A stretch of DNA of 64,000 nt from Legionella hackeliae (GTDB lineage Bacteria > Pseudomonadota > Gammaproteobacteria > Legionellales > Legionellaceae): positions 315,001 through 379,000 of the forward strand of contig NZ_LN681225.1 of the NCBI RefSeq assembly GCF_000953655.1. Reading direction: 5' to 3'. A program made the position numbers and the translations under genes. The notes under the pieces are model-generated. The model was not told the origin of the DNA. It did no database searches and saw only the letters and a list, made by a program, of their open reading frames with translations. Positions 1 to 12,846 of this stretch are shown in pieces; the stretch's first letter is position 1, and every line of letters starts with the position of its first letter.

Positions 1-39
1 CAATATAACGAAGAGTAAGGTAAAAGGTTGCAGAAAAAT
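1..39 (+). other. 16S-23S internal transcribed spacer (3' part)
   Basis: AT-rich spacer directly upstream of tRNA-Ile. The 16S gene itself lies outside the window, so its presence upstream is inferred from standard rrn organisation. Confidence 0.7.
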
Positions 40-116
<77 letters not shown>

Positions 117-270
117 ACGTTTCTGTAGGATGGATTAGATCAAAGTGATTTTATAGAGATTACTTTAATCTGGTTAATCCGGACGTTCATTAACAATTTG
201 GTAAAGAAGAAAGGGTAAACACAAGCGAATTAGTATTAATCTTTTGTCGGAAATAATCTGAGGAAACTCA
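117..270 (+). other. tRNA-Ile to 23S spacer with boxA-like element and processing stem
   Basis: About 154 bases with no gene. It carries a boxA-like antitermination sequence (CATTAACAATTT near 188-199), expected in rrn operons. At 201-225 and 237-247 it holds the 5' strands of the pre-23S processing stem, whose 3' strands lie at 3227-3250 and 3202-3212. Confidence 0.7.
201..225 (+). other. 5' strand of pre-23S RNase III processing stem
   Basis: This run is complementary to 3227-3250 downstream of 23S, with about one mismatch and one bulge. Together they would bring the two ends of pre-23S into a long duplex, the classical RNase III substrate. The pairing is read directly from the sequence; cleavage is inferred from rrn operons in general. 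Confidence 0.75.
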
Positions 271-3179
<2,909 letters not shown>

Positions 3180-3226
3180 TGAATTGCTTCGGAATATGGC
3201 AACAAAAGATTAGAGCCGAAAGGCAA

Positions 3227-3250
3227 CTTGTGTTACCCTTACTTCTTTAC
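3227..3250 (+). other. 3' strand of pre-23S RNase III processing stem
   Basis: Complementary to 201-225 upstream of 23S. A second complementary block (3202-3212 with 237-247) extends the duplex towards the mature ends. See the 5' strand entry. Confidence 0.75.
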
Positions 3251-3306
3251 CAGCCTGACTGGCAAGACAGTTAATCCTGTCAACCCCAGTTTAGGATAAC
3301 CAGTTT

Positions 3307-3423
3307 TCCTGGCGACCATAGCGGTCTGGAACCACCTGACTCCATCTCGAACTCAGAAGTGAAACAGACCCGCGCCGATGATAGTGTGAGGTGTCCTCAT
3401 GCGAAAGTAGGTCATTGCCAGGG
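3307..3423 (+). rRNA. rrf: 5S ribosomal RNA
   Basis: About 117 nt, closed by helix I (CCTGGC at 3308-3313 with GCCAGG at 3417-3422). It carries the conserved loop block CCATCTCGAACTCAG typical of bacterial 5S. It lies 127 bases after 23S. Exact ends could shift by a few bases. Confidence 0.93.
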
Positions 3424-3515
3424 CTTTATATAAGTAGTAATTCGCGATTAAGTGAATATTGTGCTGCTTAAGGCCTATAAAATAGCCAGGCTAAAGCACA
3501 TAGTGAAAGAGTATT

Positions 3516-3591
<76 letters not shown>

Positions 3592-3667
3592 TCTAGATCT
3601 AGTCCACATTTACTGGACTAAGGCTATTGACTTTAGTCATGCCATGAAAGAAAATGGCGTTCTTTTG

Positions 3668-3752
<85 letters not shown>

Positions 3753-3781
3753 GTATTGTGAAGACGAAAAAAAGTGAGCAG

Positions 3782-3855
3782 GCGGGTGTAGTTCAATGGT
3801 AGAACTTCAGCCTTCCAAGCTGATAGCGTGGGTTCGATTCCCATCACCCGCTCCA
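3782..3855 (+). tRNA. tRNA-Gly(TCC)
   Basis: A 74-nt tRNA with acceptor GCGGGTG/CACCCGC, discriminator T, anticodon loop CTTCCAA (anticodon TCC) and encoded CCA. Confidence 0.96.
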
Positions 3856-3897
3856 AGTTTTATAACAGCCTGTGAATAGTGCAGACTGTAGCTAAAG

Positions 3898-3973
<76 letters not shown>

Positions 3974-4008
3974 TACAGTTATCAACTTTTGAATGGGGAG
4001 ATCTTTCG

Positions 4009-5199
4009 ATGGCGAAGGAAAAGTTTGAGCGTAAGAAGCCGCACGTAAACGTGGGAACGATTGGTCACGTAGACCATGGTAAGACCACATTGACTGCAGC
4101 GATTACCACAATTATGGCAAAGAAGTTTGGTGGGACAGCGAAAGCGTATGATCAAATTGACGCGGCGCCGGAAGAGCGAGAGCGTGGAATTACGATATCA
4201 ACGGCACACGTTGAGTATGAATCAGCGAACCGCCACTATGCCCACGTGGATTGCCCTGGTCATGCTGACTATGTGAAGAACATGATTACAGGTGCAGCTC
4301 AAATGGACGGAGCTATTTTAGTAGTATCAGCAGCGGATGGTCCAATGCCACAAACACGTGAACACATTTTGTTGTCACGTCAAGTAGGTGTGCCATACAT
4401 TGTAGTATTCATGAACAAAGCGGATATGGTGGACGATCCGGAGTTGTTAGAATTAGTAGAGATGGAAGTACGTGACCTGTTAAGCAGTTATGAGTTTCCA
4501 GGAGATGATATTCCTATTGTAGTCGGTTCAGCGCTAAAAGCACTGGAAGGCGATACCAGCGAGATTGGCGTGGCAGCGATTGAGAAGTTGGTAGAGACGA
4601 TGGATTCCTACATACCAGAACCAGTAAGAAACATTGACAAGAGTTTCTTATTACCGATTGAAGACGTATTTTCAATTTCTGGTCGAGGAACAGTAGTAAC
4701 TGGTCGTGTTGAGAGTGGAATAGTAAAAGTTGGTGAAGAAGTAGAAATTGTAGGAATACGAGATACCCAGAAGACGACTTGTACAGGCGTTGAAATGTTC
4801 CGTAAGTTACTTGACGAAGGTCGCGCAGGCGATAACGTTGGCGTATTGTTACGTGGAACAAAGAGAGACGAAGTAGAGCGTGGTCAAGTATTGGCGAAAC
4901 CTGGTACAATCAAGCCTCACACCAAGTTTGAAGCAGAAGTATACGTGTTGTCAAAAGATGAAGGTGGTCGTCATACTCCATTTTTCAATGGATACCGTCC
5001 ACAGTTTTACTTCAGAACGACAGACGTAACTGGATCTTGTGAATTACCAAGCGGAATAGAAATGGTAATGCCAGGGGATAACGTCCAAATGACAGTTACC
5101 TTGCATTCACCAATTGCTATGGACGAAGGATTGCGTTTCGCAATTCGTGAAGGTGGTCGCACAGTTGGTGCTGGTGTTGTTGCAAAAATCATTGAATAA
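4009..5199 (+). CDS. tuf: Elongation factor Tu (copy 1)
   Basis: GTPase of 396 residues that carries aminoacyl-tRNA to the ribosome. Domain I has the P-loop GHVDHGKT (19-26), DCPGH (82-86) and NKAD (137-140); domains II and III follow at normal length. The ATG at 4009 is chosen over the in-frame upstream ATG at 3913, because that one lies inside tRNA-Thr and a GGGGAG ribosome site precedes 4009. From its ATG to 5177 the gene is base-for-base identical to copy 2 (20248-21416). Only the last codons differ, all synonymously, and this copy stops with TAA. It sits between tRNA-Thr and tRNA-Trp, the usual tufB-type location. Confidence 0.98.
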   Translation: MAKEKFERKKPHVNVGTIGHVDHGKTTLTAAITTIMAKKFGGTAKAYDQIDAAPEERERGITISTAHVEYESANRHYAHVDCPGHADYVKNMITGAAQMDGAILVVSAADGPMPQTREHILLSRQVGVPYIVVFMNKADMVDDPELLELVEMEVRDLLSSYEFPGDDIPIVVGSALKALEGDTSEIGVAAIEKLVETMDSYIPEPVRNIDKSFLLPIEDVFSISGRGTVVTGRVESGIVKVGEEVEIVGIRDTQKTTCTGVEMFRKLLDEGRAGDNVGVLLRGTKRDEVERGQVLAKPGTIKPHTKFEAEVYVLSKDEGGRHTPFFNGYRPQFYFRTTDVTGSCELPSGIEMVMPGDNVQMTVTLHSPIAMDEGLRFAIREGGRTVGAGVVAKIIE

Positions 5200-5209
5200 A
5201 TGATGAAAG

Positions 5210-5233
5210 GTGTGAAGCTTAAAAGCTTCACAC
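5210..5233 (+). terminator. Hairpin after tuf copy 1 (attenuator-like)
   Basis: An 11-bp inverted repeat GTGTGAAGCTT/AAGCTTCACAC lies between the tuf stop and tRNA-Trp. No T-run follows, so partial termination, mRNA 3'-end protection or a processing site are all possible. Confidence 0.5.
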
Positions 5234-5248
5234 AATATGCTAAATGTT

Positions 5249-5324
5249 AGGCCAGTAGCTCAATTGGCAGAGCGGCGGTCTCCAAAACCGCAGGTTGGGG
5301 GTTCGATTCCCTCCTGGCCTGCCA
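5249..5324 (+). tRNA. tRNA-Trp(CCA)
   Basis: A 76-nt tRNA with acceptor AGGCCAG/CTGGCCT, anticodon loop CTCCAAA (anticodon CCA) and encoded 3' CCA. It ends only 14 bases before the secE start codon, so it is almost certainly co-transcribed with secE-nusG. Confidence 0.96.
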
Positions 5325-5338
5325 ACAGTTAGATAAAT

Positions 5339-5710
5339 ATGAAAAATTCAAGTGATTCTAAATTGAACTTTAAAGAAATTATGTTGTGGTTTGGCATTGT
5401 GCTGATCACAATTTTTGCCTTTTTAGGGACCTATTATTTCGATTTCACAGCCCCTATAAAAGCCATTGTCTGGATTGGCTGGTTTGTCTTAGTCGGTGTC
5501 CTGGGATTTTTTACATCTAAGGGAAGACAAGTTTTTGCATTTGCAAAAGAAGCTAAAATTGAGCTACAAAAAGTTGTCTGGCCAACTCGCCAGGAAACTA
5601 TTCAAACCACATCTATTGTCATGATCATGGTTACAGTAACAGGATTTGTTCTTTGGGGTGTAGACTCTGCAATGATGTGGGCAATCGCTAAACTAACACA
5701 TTTGGGTTGA
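5339..5710 (+). CDS. secE: Preprotein translocase subunit SecE
   Basis: Small essential subunit of the SecYEG inner-membrane channel, 123 residues (E. coli 127). It has the proteobacterial three-helix layout, with hydrophobic segments near 14-34, 42-59 and 91-117. The conserved amphipathic segment contains WPTRQET (81-87), which clamps SecY. It is followed after 7 bases by nusG, the classical pair. No Shine-Dalgarno sequence is visible in the 14 bases between tRNA-Trp and the ATG, so initiation after tRNA processing would use a very short, weak leader. Confidence 0.96.
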   Translation: MKNSSDSKLNFKEIMLWFGIVLITIFAFLGTYYFDFTAPIKAIVWIGWFVLVGVLGFFTSKGRQVFAFAKEAKIELQKVVWPTRQETIQTTSIVMIMVTVTGFVLWGVDSAMMWAIAKLTHLG

Positions 5711-5717
5711 AAATACG

Positions 5718-6263
5718 GTGGAAGAGCATAAAACTAAACAATGGTATGTGGTTCATGCCTACTCTGGCTATGAAAATTTTGTCATGCGCGAAATTAAATC
5801 ACGTGCAGAACACCATCATCTACAAGATAAGATAGGTGAGGTAGTTGTTCCATCGGAAGAAGTTGTTGAGATGCGGGCCGGTCAAAAACGAAAAAGCACG
5901 CGAAAATTCTTTCCTGGATATGTGTTGGTTAATATGATCATGGATGATGAAACATGGCATATGATTCGAGCAATTCCTCGAGTTTTAGGCTTTATCGGTG
6001 GAACAAGTCAAACACCAACACCAATTACTGATAAAGAAGCTAGAGCTATCTTACAGCGTGTTGAGGAAGGCGTAACGAAACCTAAACCAAAAATATTATT
6101 TGAACCAGGAGAAGTTGTGCGTGTTAAAGAAGGACCTTTTGTTGACTTCAATGGTGTTGTTGAAGAAGTTAACTATGAGAAAAGCCGCTTAAGAGTGGCG
6201 GTACTAATATTCGGTCGCTCAACTCCAGTCGAGCTCGAATTTAGTCAGGTAGAAAAGACTTAA
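5718..6263 (+). CDS. nusG: Transcription termination/antitermination factor NusG
   Basis: NusG binds RNA polymerase and couples it to Rho or to the ribosome through S10. It is 181 residues, the same length as in E. coli. The NGN domain runs from about 7 to 115 (starts [11 protein letters not shown], includes FFPGYVLV), and the C-terminal KOW domain has [16 protein letters not shown] near 130-145. The start is GTG at 5718, 7 bases after secE. Its partners RpoB/RpoC and S10 are encoded in the same block. Confidence 0.97.
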   Translation: MEEHKTKQWYVVHAYSGYENFVMREIKSRAEHHHLQDKIGEVVVPSEEVVEMRAGQKRKSTRKFFPGYVLVNMIMDDETWHMIRAIPRVLGFIGGTSQTPTPITDKEARAILQRVEEGVTKPKPKILFEPGEVVRVKEGPFVDFNGVVEEVNYEKSRLRVAVLIFGRSTPVELEFSQVEKT

Positions 6264-6349
6264 TTTTTGTGTGTAACTGGGAAGCTCTAGTAGCTAAAAG
6301 TACTTTAAGTATAGACAGCGAACAAGCGTTATACCCGTAAGGAGCAATT

Positions 6350-6784
6350 ATGGCTAAAAAAGTAGAAGCATATATTAAACTACAGATACCAGCAGGTAAG
6401 GCAAATCCAAGTCCACCAGTTGGTCCTGCTTTAGGACAGCGTGGTGTAAATATTATGGAGTTTTGCAAGGCATTCAATGCTCAAACCCAGAATATGGAAC
6501 CAGGCTTGGTTACTCCAGTAGTAATCACTGTGTACGCGGATCGTAGTTTTACATTTATAACTAAGACTCCTCCAGCTTCTGTGCTGCTTAAGAAAGCTGC
6601 TGGTATTCAAAGTGGAAGTGGCACCCCAAATACCAAGAAAGTTGCTAAGTTAAAACGCGCTCAACTCGAAGACATTGCTAAGATGAAACAACCTGACTTA
6701 ACAGCAGGTAGTTTAGAAGCTGCGGTTCGTAGTATTGCTGGAACTGCACGAAGCATGGGTATCGAGGTTGAGGATTTGCAATAA
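6350..6784 (+). CDS. rplK: 50S ribosomal protein L11
   Basis: L11 binds the GTPase-associated centre of 23S rRNA and is needed for RelA-dependent stringent signalling. It has 144 residues, with the N-terminal Pro-rich segment ([21 protein letters not shown]) and the C-terminal rRNA-binding domain ending in [17 protein letters not shown] ribosome site precedes the ATG. It is the first gene of the L11-L1 pair; rplA begins 10 bases after its stop. Confidence 0.97.
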   Translation: MAKKVEAYIKLQIPAGKANPSPPVGPALGQRGVNIMEFCKAFNAQTQNMEPGLVTPVVITVYADRSFTFITKTPPASVLLKKAAGIQSGSGTPNTKKVAKLKRAQLEDIAKMKQPDLTAGSLEAAVRSIAGTARSMGIEVEDLQ

Positions 6785-6794
6785 GGGGTTACCA

Positions 6795-7487
6795 ATGGCT
6801 ATTAGTAAGAAACAAAAGAAAATACGTGAAAAAGTGAAAGTAAATCATCTTTATAATGCATCAGAAGCAATTGCTATACTTAAAGAGTTTGCTAGTAAAA
6901 ATTTTGAAGAAAGTGTTGATATCAGTGTTAATCTTGGTGTTGATCCTCGTAAGTCAGATCAAGTTGTTCGCTCTTCGACAAATCTACCAAAAGGTACCGG
7001 TAAAAAGGTTCGTGTGGCAGTATTTGCTCAAGGAGATAATGCAACTAAAGCTAAGAATGCAGGTGCAGATATAGTTGGTTTTGAAGACTTGGCTGACCAA
7101 ATTAAAGCCGGTCAGATGGACTTTGATGTTGTAATTGCAACACCTGATGCAATGCGTATCGTTGGACAGTTAGGACAAATTCTTGGTCCTCGTGGTTTAA
7201 TGCCTAACCCTAAAGTTGGTACTGTGACCATGAACGTAGAAGGTGCTGTTAACGATGCTAAATCAGGTCAGGTTCGTTATAGAACTGACAAGAATGGTAT
7301 TATTCATTGCACAGTTGGAAAGGCTCATTTCTCTGCTGAAGATTTGATTGAAAACATCGCTGCATTGTTGGTTGACTTGCGTAAAGCGAAACCTACATCA
7401 GCTAAAGGTGTATATTTCAAGAAAATTTCATTATCAACAACAATGGGGCCAGGCTTGCCTATTGATATTGCTACAATACCTGTGTAA
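6795..7487 (+). CDS. rplA: 50S ribosomal protein L1
   Basis: L1 forms the mobile stalk that helps release E-site tRNA, and in many bacteria it represses its own L11-L1 mRNA. The 230-residue product starts [14 protein letters not shown]; the longer frame opening at 6735 overlaps rplK and is not the real start. The signature [16 protein letters not shown] lies near residues 130-145. The C-terminus ([21 protein letters not shown]) is typical. Confidence 0.97.
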   Translation: MAISKKQKKIREKVKVNHLYNASEAIAILKEFASKNFEESVDISVNLGVDPRKSDQVVRSSTNLPKGTGKKVRVAVFAQGDNATKAKNAGADIVGFEDLADQIKAGQMDFDVVIATPDAMRIVGQLGQILGPRGLMPNPKVGTVTMNVEGAVNDAKSGQVRYRTDKNGIIHCTVGKAHFSAEDLIENIAALLVDLRKAKPTSAKGVYFKKISLSTTMGPGLPIDIATIPV

Positions 7488-7664
7488 CATATAACGCCCT
7501 TAAAACCGCTTTCACGGCATAGACATGGTTCGATGCCGTCGAAGACCGCAGGTGCCTCAGGCTTAATATCCTGCGCAGACGGTGAACCGACTCTGAATAT
7601 TCTGAGACGGCCACCATAACTGTCAAATCAGATAATGATTTGCGCAACTTAGGAGGTCAGTAAC
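7488..7664 (+). promoter_or_regulatory. L10-type leader upstream of rplJ
   Basis: A 177-base gap in an otherwise tightly packed operon, able to form several GC-rich helices such as GCAGG/CCTGC (near 7549-7576) and the CTCTGAA/TTCTGAG stem (near 7590-7607). In proteobacteria this position holds the mRNA site bound by the L10-L12 complex, which represses rplJL translation. That assignment rests on position and structure; I could not run a covariance model. Confidence 0.65.
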
Positions 7665-8186
7665 GTGACATTGACATTAGCTGCAAAAAAAGCCGTTGTA
7701 GAGGAAGTGAGTGTTGTCGCTTCTAAGGCTATTTCGGCAGTCGTTGCTGATTATCGTGGTTTAACTGTGAATCAAATGACCCAACTGCGTAGCGAAGCAC
7801 GGAAATCAGGTGTTTATTTACGAGTAGTACCTAATACACTAACTCGTAGAGCATTTGAAAATACCGAGTTTTCCTGCTTGAGTGATAAGTTGGTTGGACC
7901 TTTATTTATTGCTTTATCTCTCGAAGCTCCGAGCGATGCTGCAAGAATGCTAAAGGAATTCGTCAAGACATTTGATAAGCTTGAAATCAAAGCATTAGCA
8001 GTGAGTGGTAAAGTATATAGTCCGGATCAACTTGAAGCTGTGGCTAGTCTACCTACTCGTGATGAAGCATTAGCTAAACTAATGTATGTGATGAAGGCAC
8101 CAATAGAGAAATTTGTCCGTACTCTTGCAGAACCTCATGCCAAATTGGTAAGAACAGTCGCTGCAATCAAAGACAAAAAACAGTAA
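7665..8186 (+). CDS. rplJ: 50S ribosomal protein L10
   Basis: Base of the ribosomal stalk: the N-terminal domain binds 23S rRNA and the C-terminal helix recruits L7/L12 dimers. It is 173 residues, slightly longer than E. coli L10 (165). The conserved N-terminal motif ISAVVADYRGLTVNQMTQLR is present. Translation starts at GTG 7665, directly after a strong AGGAGG at 7651-7656. It is preceded by the probable autoregulatory leader and followed by rplL. Confidence 0.97.
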   Translation: MTLTLAAKKAVVEEVSVVASKAISAVVADYRGLTVNQMTQLRSEARKSGVYLRVVPNTLTRRAFENTEFSCLSDKLVGPLFIALSLEAPSDAARMLKEFVKTFDKLEIKALAVSGKVYSPDQLEAVASLPTRDEALAKLMYVMKAPIEKFVRTLAEPHAKLVRTVAAIKDKKQ

Positions 8187-8228
8187 TAGACCACATAATC
8201 TTTATAATTTTTAACTTAGGAGCTAGAA

Positions 8229-8606
8229 ATGGCTGTATCAAAAAATGAGATTCTTGAAACAATCTCTAACATGACTGTAATGGAAGTTGTTGAACTTATC
8301 GAAGCAATGGAAGAGAAATTCAATGTTTCTGCTGCCGCTGCTGCTGTAGCTGTTGCTGCACCTGCTGCAGGTGGTGCTGCTGCTGCCGAAGAAAAAACTG
8401 AATTCAATGTTGTAATGACCAGTTTCGGTGCAAACAAAGTCGGTGTTATTAAAGCAATTCGTGAAATCACTGGATTAGGCTTGAAAGAAGCTAAAGATCT
8501 AGTAGAAGGTGCTCCTTCAACTGTTAAAGAAAGTGTATCTAAAGACGAAGCTGCTGACATTAAGAAGAAGCTTGAAGAAGCTGGCGCGTCTGTCGAAGTT
8601 AAGTAA
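8229..8606 (+). CDS. rplL: 50S ribosomal protein L7/L12
   Basis: Stalk protein that recruits the translational GTPases. It has 125 residues: an N-terminal dimerisation domain (about 1-33), an Ala/Gly-rich flexible hinge (about 34-55), and the C-terminal factor-binding domain with the [20 protein letters not shown] signature near 70-90. A TTAGGAG ribosome site lies just upstream. It is made in multiple copies per ribosome, and the hairpin after it probably lowers read-through into rpoB. Confidence 0.98.
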   Translation: MAVSKNEILETISNMTVMEVVELIEAMEEKFNVSAAAAAVAVAAPAAGGAAAAEEKTEFNVVMTSFGANKVGVIKAIREITGLGLKEAKDLVEGAPSTVKESVSKDEAADIKKKLEEAGASVEVK

Positions 8607-8628
8607 TACCGTTGTAGATAAGTTTAAG

Positions 8629-8656
8629 AACCCGGCCATGGTTTCATGGCTGGGTT
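8629..8656 (+). terminator. Attenuator-like hairpin between rplL and rpoB
   Basis: A 12-bp stem (AACCCGGCCATG/CATGGCTGGGTT, one G-T pair) with a GTTT loop is followed by only a short, broken T-run. A partial terminator at exactly this place is established in E. coli, where it sets the ratio of ribosomal protein to polymerase transcripts. The same role is inferred here. Confidence 0.75.
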
Positions 8657-8697
8657 TGTGTGTTTGATGATATCAATAATTTTACAGAGGAACCACC

Positions 8698-11600
8698 ATG
8701 GCAATTGCAGAAGCTAAACCTCAATATTCACATGCTGAGAAAAAACGATTTCGCAAAAGCTTTGGTAGGCAGGCAGATAAAATGGAAATTCCAAATCTGC
8801 TTGAAATCCAGCTAAAATCGTATCGCGATTTTTTAGAAACCGATCCTAATGGAAACGGACAGAAAACAGGTTTACATGCTGCGTTCTCATCAGTATTCCC
8901 TATAGAAAGCTTTTCTGGAAATGCCAGACTCGAATATGTGAGCTATAAGCTTGGTGAGCCAGCGTTTGATGTACGTGAGTGCAAACTCAGAGGATTAACA
9001 TATTCTGCACCACTGCGTGTAAAAATTCGTCTGGTTGTTCTAGACAAAGACGCAGCAGGTGAACCCAAACCAATTAAAGATATCCGTGAACAAGACGTAT
9101 TCATGGGTGAAATTCCTTTAATGACTGACGTAGGTACCTTCGTCGTCAATGGAACCGAACGTGTTGTTGTTTCTCAATTACATCGTTCTCCAGGCGTAAT
9201 TTTCGAACATGATCGTGGTAAAACACATTCTTCCGGAAAACTGCTATATTCAGCTCGTATTATTCCGTATCGTGGGTCATGGCTTGATTTTGAATTCGAT
9301 CCAAAAGATTGTGTGTTTGTTAGAATAGATAGACGCCGCAAGTTACCCGTAACTATTTTATTGCGTGCTCTTGGTTATGAAACTGAAGATGTTTTGGCTC
9401 AATTTTTTGAAACAACTGTTTGTCAATTAAGAAATGGTGAGTTTCATATTAACCTTATACCCGCAAGATTGCGTGGTGAAATTGCATCCTTTGATATTGT
9501 TGTTCCTGAAACTGGTGAGTTAATTGTTGAACAAGGCCGACGCATAACTGCACGTCATATTAAAATGATGGAAAAAAGCAATATGCAAGATCTGGTCGTT
9601 CCAAGAGATTATCTGATTGGTAAAGTACTTGCTAAAAATATCATTAATACTGAAACAGGCGAAGTTTTAGCACAGGCTAATGATGAAGTAAGTGCTGAGT
9701 TACTCGATCAACTCGCTGATAATGGTATCCTCAACTTTGAGATGATTTATACCAATGATCTAGATCATGGCTCATATATTTCTGATACGCTCAGAATCGA
9801 CCCAACCACTAGCCAATTAGAAGCATTGGTTGAAATATACCGTATGATGCGTCCGGGGGAACCACCCACTAAAGAAGCTGCAGAAGCATTATTTAAGAAT
9901 TTATTCTTTGCTGAAGATCGCTATGATCTTTCTGCAGTTGGTCGTATGAAATTTAACCGTCGTGTTGGTAGAAAAGAAGATACTGGTCCTGGAACATTAG
10001 CAAAAGAAGATATTCTCGCTGTTATTAAAACTCTTATTGATATACGTAATGGTATCGGTATGGTCGATGATATTGATCATTTAGGTAACCGTCGTGTAAG
10101 AAGCGTTGGCGAGATGGCTGAAAACCAATTCCGCGTTGGTCTTGTTCGCGTTGAGCGAGCTGTTAAAGAGCGTTTAAGTTTGGTTGAGTCTGAAAACTTA
10201 ATGCCACAAGATTTAATTAACGCAAAACCAGTTTCGGCTGCGGTGAAAGAATTCTTCGGCTCAAGCCAATTGTCACAATTTATGGATCAAGTAAATCCAC
10301 TATCCGGGGTAACTCATAAACGTCGTGTTTCAGCGCTTGGCCCAGGTGGTTTAACTAGAGAGCGTGCAGGTTTTGAGGTGCGTGACGTACATACTACTCA
10401 CTATGGTCGTGTTTGCCCAATTGAAACGCCTGAAGGTCCAAATATTGGATTGATTAACTCACTCTCAGTATATGCCAGAACTAATGATTATGGTTTTATT
10501 GAGACTCCTTGCCGTAAGGTAATTGACGGTCGTGTAACTGACGATATTGAATACCTTTCTGCTATTGAAGAAGTCGATCAATACATTGCGCAGTCTAATG
10601 TTCCAGTTGATGCAAAAGGCAATATTCTAGCGGACTTGGTACCTTGCAGACATCAGAATGAGTTTTCTTTAACAACTCCTGATAAAATTAACTATATGGA
10701 CGTTTCTCCGAAGCAGATCGTTTCTGTTGCTGCTTCTTTGATTCCTTTCCTTGAACATGATGATGCTAACCGTGCACTCATGGGCTCTAACATGCAACGT
10801 CAAGCAGTACCAACGTTGCGTTCTGAAAAGCCACTAGTTGGAACAGGTATGGAACGTACTGTTGCTTCGGATTCTGGAGTATCAGTAGTCGCGAGACGTG
10901 GTGGAGTCATTGATTTAGTTGATGCTTCTCGTATCGTTGTACGTGTTAATGATGATGAAACTACAGCGGGTGAAGCAGGGGTTGATATTTACAACCTAAC
11001 GAAATACTTCCGTTCAAACCAAGACACATGTATCAACCAACGTCCTATCGTTTCTACAGGTGATCGTATTCAGCGAGGAGATATTTTGGCTGATGGACCT
11101 TGCACCGATATGGGAGAGTTAGCATTAGGACAAAATCTCTTAGTCGCATTCATGCCTTGGAATGGTTACAACTTTGAGGACTCTATTCTTATTTCTGAGC
11201 GTATTGTTCAAGAAGATAGATTTACTACTATTCATATTGAAGAGTTAACTTGTATTGCTCGAGATACAAAACTTGGTACTGAAGAAATCACTGCAGATAT
11301 TCCTAATGTGGGCGAATCAGCATTGGCAAGTTTAGACGAGTCAGGTGTTGTATATATCGGTGCTGAAGTTAGTGCCGGTGATATTTTGGTGGGTAAAGTA
11401 ACACCAAAAGGAGAAACTCAACTAACGCCTGAGGAAAAATTATTAAGAGCAATATTTGGTGAGAAAGCATCTGATGTTAAGGATTCTTCTTTACGCGTTC
11501 CTTCTGGAATGAATGGTACCGTAATCGATGTACAAATATTTACTCGTGATGGTCTTGAGAAAGATGAGCGTGCTAAAAGTATTGAAGAGGAGCACTTAGC

Positions 11601-12801
11601 TCGTGTTCGTAAAGACTTAATTGATGAAAGACGTATCCGTGAAGAAGATATTTATCACCGTGTAAGTAATTTACTCTTGGATAAAGTGGCTACTGGTGGA
11701 CCAAACAGCATTAAACCAGGTTCAAAAGTAACCTCTGATTATTTAGATAAAGTAAATAGAGAAAAATGGTTTGATATCCGTGTGGATGATGAAGGAACAA
11801 GCCAACAATTAGAACAGCTTTCCAAACAAATGGAATTACTTGGAAAAGAAATGGAAAAGCGTTTTAATGATAGTCGTAAGAAAATTGTTCAAGGTGATGA
11901 TTTAGCGCCTGGCGTACTTAAGATTGTTAAAGTTTACTTGGCCGTTAAACGTCGTATTCAACCTGGCGATAAAATGGCAGGTCGTCACGGAAACAAAGGG
12001 GTTATCTCTATTGTTGTTCCTGTGGAAGATATGCCACACATGGCTGATGGAACCGCTGTCGATATCGTGTTAAATCCTCTTGGTGTTCCTTCACGTATGA
12101 ACATCGGACAGGTCCTGGAAACCCATTTGGGATTAGCTGCTAAAGGTCTTGGTCAAAGAATAGCTGATCTTATTGATTCTCAACATTCTGTGGCAGAGGT
12201 CAGATCATATCTGGATAAAATCTATAATCATGACGGGCAAAAGCGAATTCACTTAAATAGCCTGGCTGATGAGGAGGTCATGATATTGGCTGACAACCTA
12301 CGTGCTGGTGTTCCTATGGCTACGCCTGTGTTTGATGGGGCTAGTGAAAAAGAAATTAAGGCAATGCTGGAGTTAGCAGGCTTACGTCCAGATGGTAAAA
12401 CAACGTTGTATGATGGCAGAACTGGTAAGCAATTTGATAATCCAGTAACTGTTGGCTATATGTATATGCTTAAGCTTAATCATTTAGTTGATGATAAGAT
12501 GCACGCCCGTTCTACAGGATCATATAGCTTGGTAACACAGCAACCACTAGGCGGTAAGGCACAATTTGGTGGCCAGCGCTTTGGGGAGATGGAAGTGTGG
12601 GCGTTAGAGGCGTATGGTGCTGCCTATACGTTGCAAGAGATGTTAACAGTTAAATCAGATGATGTCGGAGGACGCACGAAGATTTATAAAAATATAGTTG
12701 ATGGTGACCATCGTATGGATCCTGGTATGCCTGAATCATTCAATGTTTTATTGAAAGAAATAAGAGCATTAGGTATCGATATCGAACTGGAACATGACTA
12801 A
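8698..12801 (+). CDS. rpoB: DNA-directed RNA polymerase subunit beta
   Basis: Catalytic beta subunit of RNA polymerase, 1367 residues. The rifampicin pocket is visible from residue 522 ([10 protein letters not shown]). The main contact residues D530, H540 and S545 (E. coli D516, H526, S531) are the susceptible types, while the position equivalent to E. coli N518 is Val. The C-terminus holds [24 protein letters not shown] and ends IDIELEHD. It starts at ATG 8698 and is followed by rpoC after 45 bases. Confidence 0.99.
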   Translation: MAIAEAKPQYSHAEKKRFRKSFGRQADKMEIPNLLEIQLKSYRDFLETDPNGNGQKTGLHAAFSSVFPIESFSGNARLEYVSYKLGEPAFDVRECKLRGLTYSAPLRVKIRLVVLDKDAAGEPKPIKDIREQDVFMGEIPLMTDVGTFVVNGTERVVVSQLHRSPGVIFEHDRGKTHSSGKLLYSARIIPYRGSWLDFEFDPKDCVFVRIDRRRKLPVTILLRALGYETEDVLAQFFETTVCQLRNGEFHINLIPARLRGEIASFDIVVPETGELIVEQGRRITARHIKMMEKSNMQDLVVPRDYLIGKVLAKNIINTETGEVLAQANDEVSAELLDQLADNGILNFEMIYTNDLDHGSYISDTLRIDPTTSQLEALVEIYRMMRPGEPPTKEAAEALFKNLFFAEDRYDLSAVGRMKFNRRVGRKEDTGPGTLAKEDILAVIKTLIDIRNGIGMVDDIDHLGNRRVRSVGEMAENQFRVGLVRVERAVKERLSLVESENLMPQDLINAKPVSAAVKEFFGSSQLSQFMDQVNPLSGVTHKRRVSALGPGGLTRERAGFEVRDVHTTHYGRVCPIETPEGPNIGLINSLSVYARTNDYGFIETPCRKVIDGRVTDDIEYLSAIEEVDQYIAQSNVPVDAKGNILADLVPCRHQNEFSLTTPDKINYMDVSPKQIVSVAASLIPFLEHDDANRALMGSNMQRQAVPTLRSEKPLVGTGMERTVASDSGVSVVARRGGVIDLVDASRIVVRVNDDETTAGEAGVDIYNLTKYFRSNQDTCINQRPIVSTGDRIQRGDILADGPCTDMGELALGQNLLVAFMPWNGYNFEDSILISERIVQEDRFTTIHIEELTCIARDTKLGTEEITADIPNVGESALASLDESGVVYIGAEVSAGDILVGKVTPKGETQLTPEEKLLRAIFGEKASDVKDSSLRVPSGMNGTVIDVQIFTRDGLEKDERAKSIEEEHLARVRKDLIDERRIREEDIYHRVSNLLLDKVATGGPNSIKPGSKVTSDYLDKVNREKWFDIRVDDEGTSQQLEQLSKQMELLGKEMEKRFNDSRKKIVQGDDLAPGVLKIVKVYLAVKRRIQPGDKMAGRHGNKGVISIVVPVEDMPHMADGTAVDIVLNPLGVPSRMNIGQVLETHLGLAAKGLGQRIADLIDSQHSVAEVRSYLDKIYNHDGQKRIHLNSLADEEVMILADNLRAGVPMATPVFDGASEKEIKAMLELAGLRPDGKTTLYDGRTGKQFDNPVTVGYMYMLKLNHLVDDKMHARSTGSYSLVTQQPLGGKAQFGGQRFGEMEVWALEAYGAAYTLQEMLTVKSDDVGGRTKIYKNIVDGDHRMDPGMPESFNVLLKEIRALGIDIELEHD

Positions 12802-12846
12802 TTCGTTCAGCGATAATTTCTGACAACTATTTTTGGAGGCATAGAC

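Noticed and set aside
3453..3481. Promoter before the tRNA cluster (TATAAA at 3476)
   Set aside because: No acceptable -35 at 16-18 bp. The tRNAs may simply be read through from the rrn operon.
4514..4909. 131-codon minus-strand frame opposite tuf, repeated at 20753-21148
   Set aside because: The duplication only reflects the identical tuf genes.
8216..8560. Minus-strand frame opposite rplL
   Set aside because: Its Ala-rich composition mirrors the repetitive hinge of L7/L12; shadow of the real gene.
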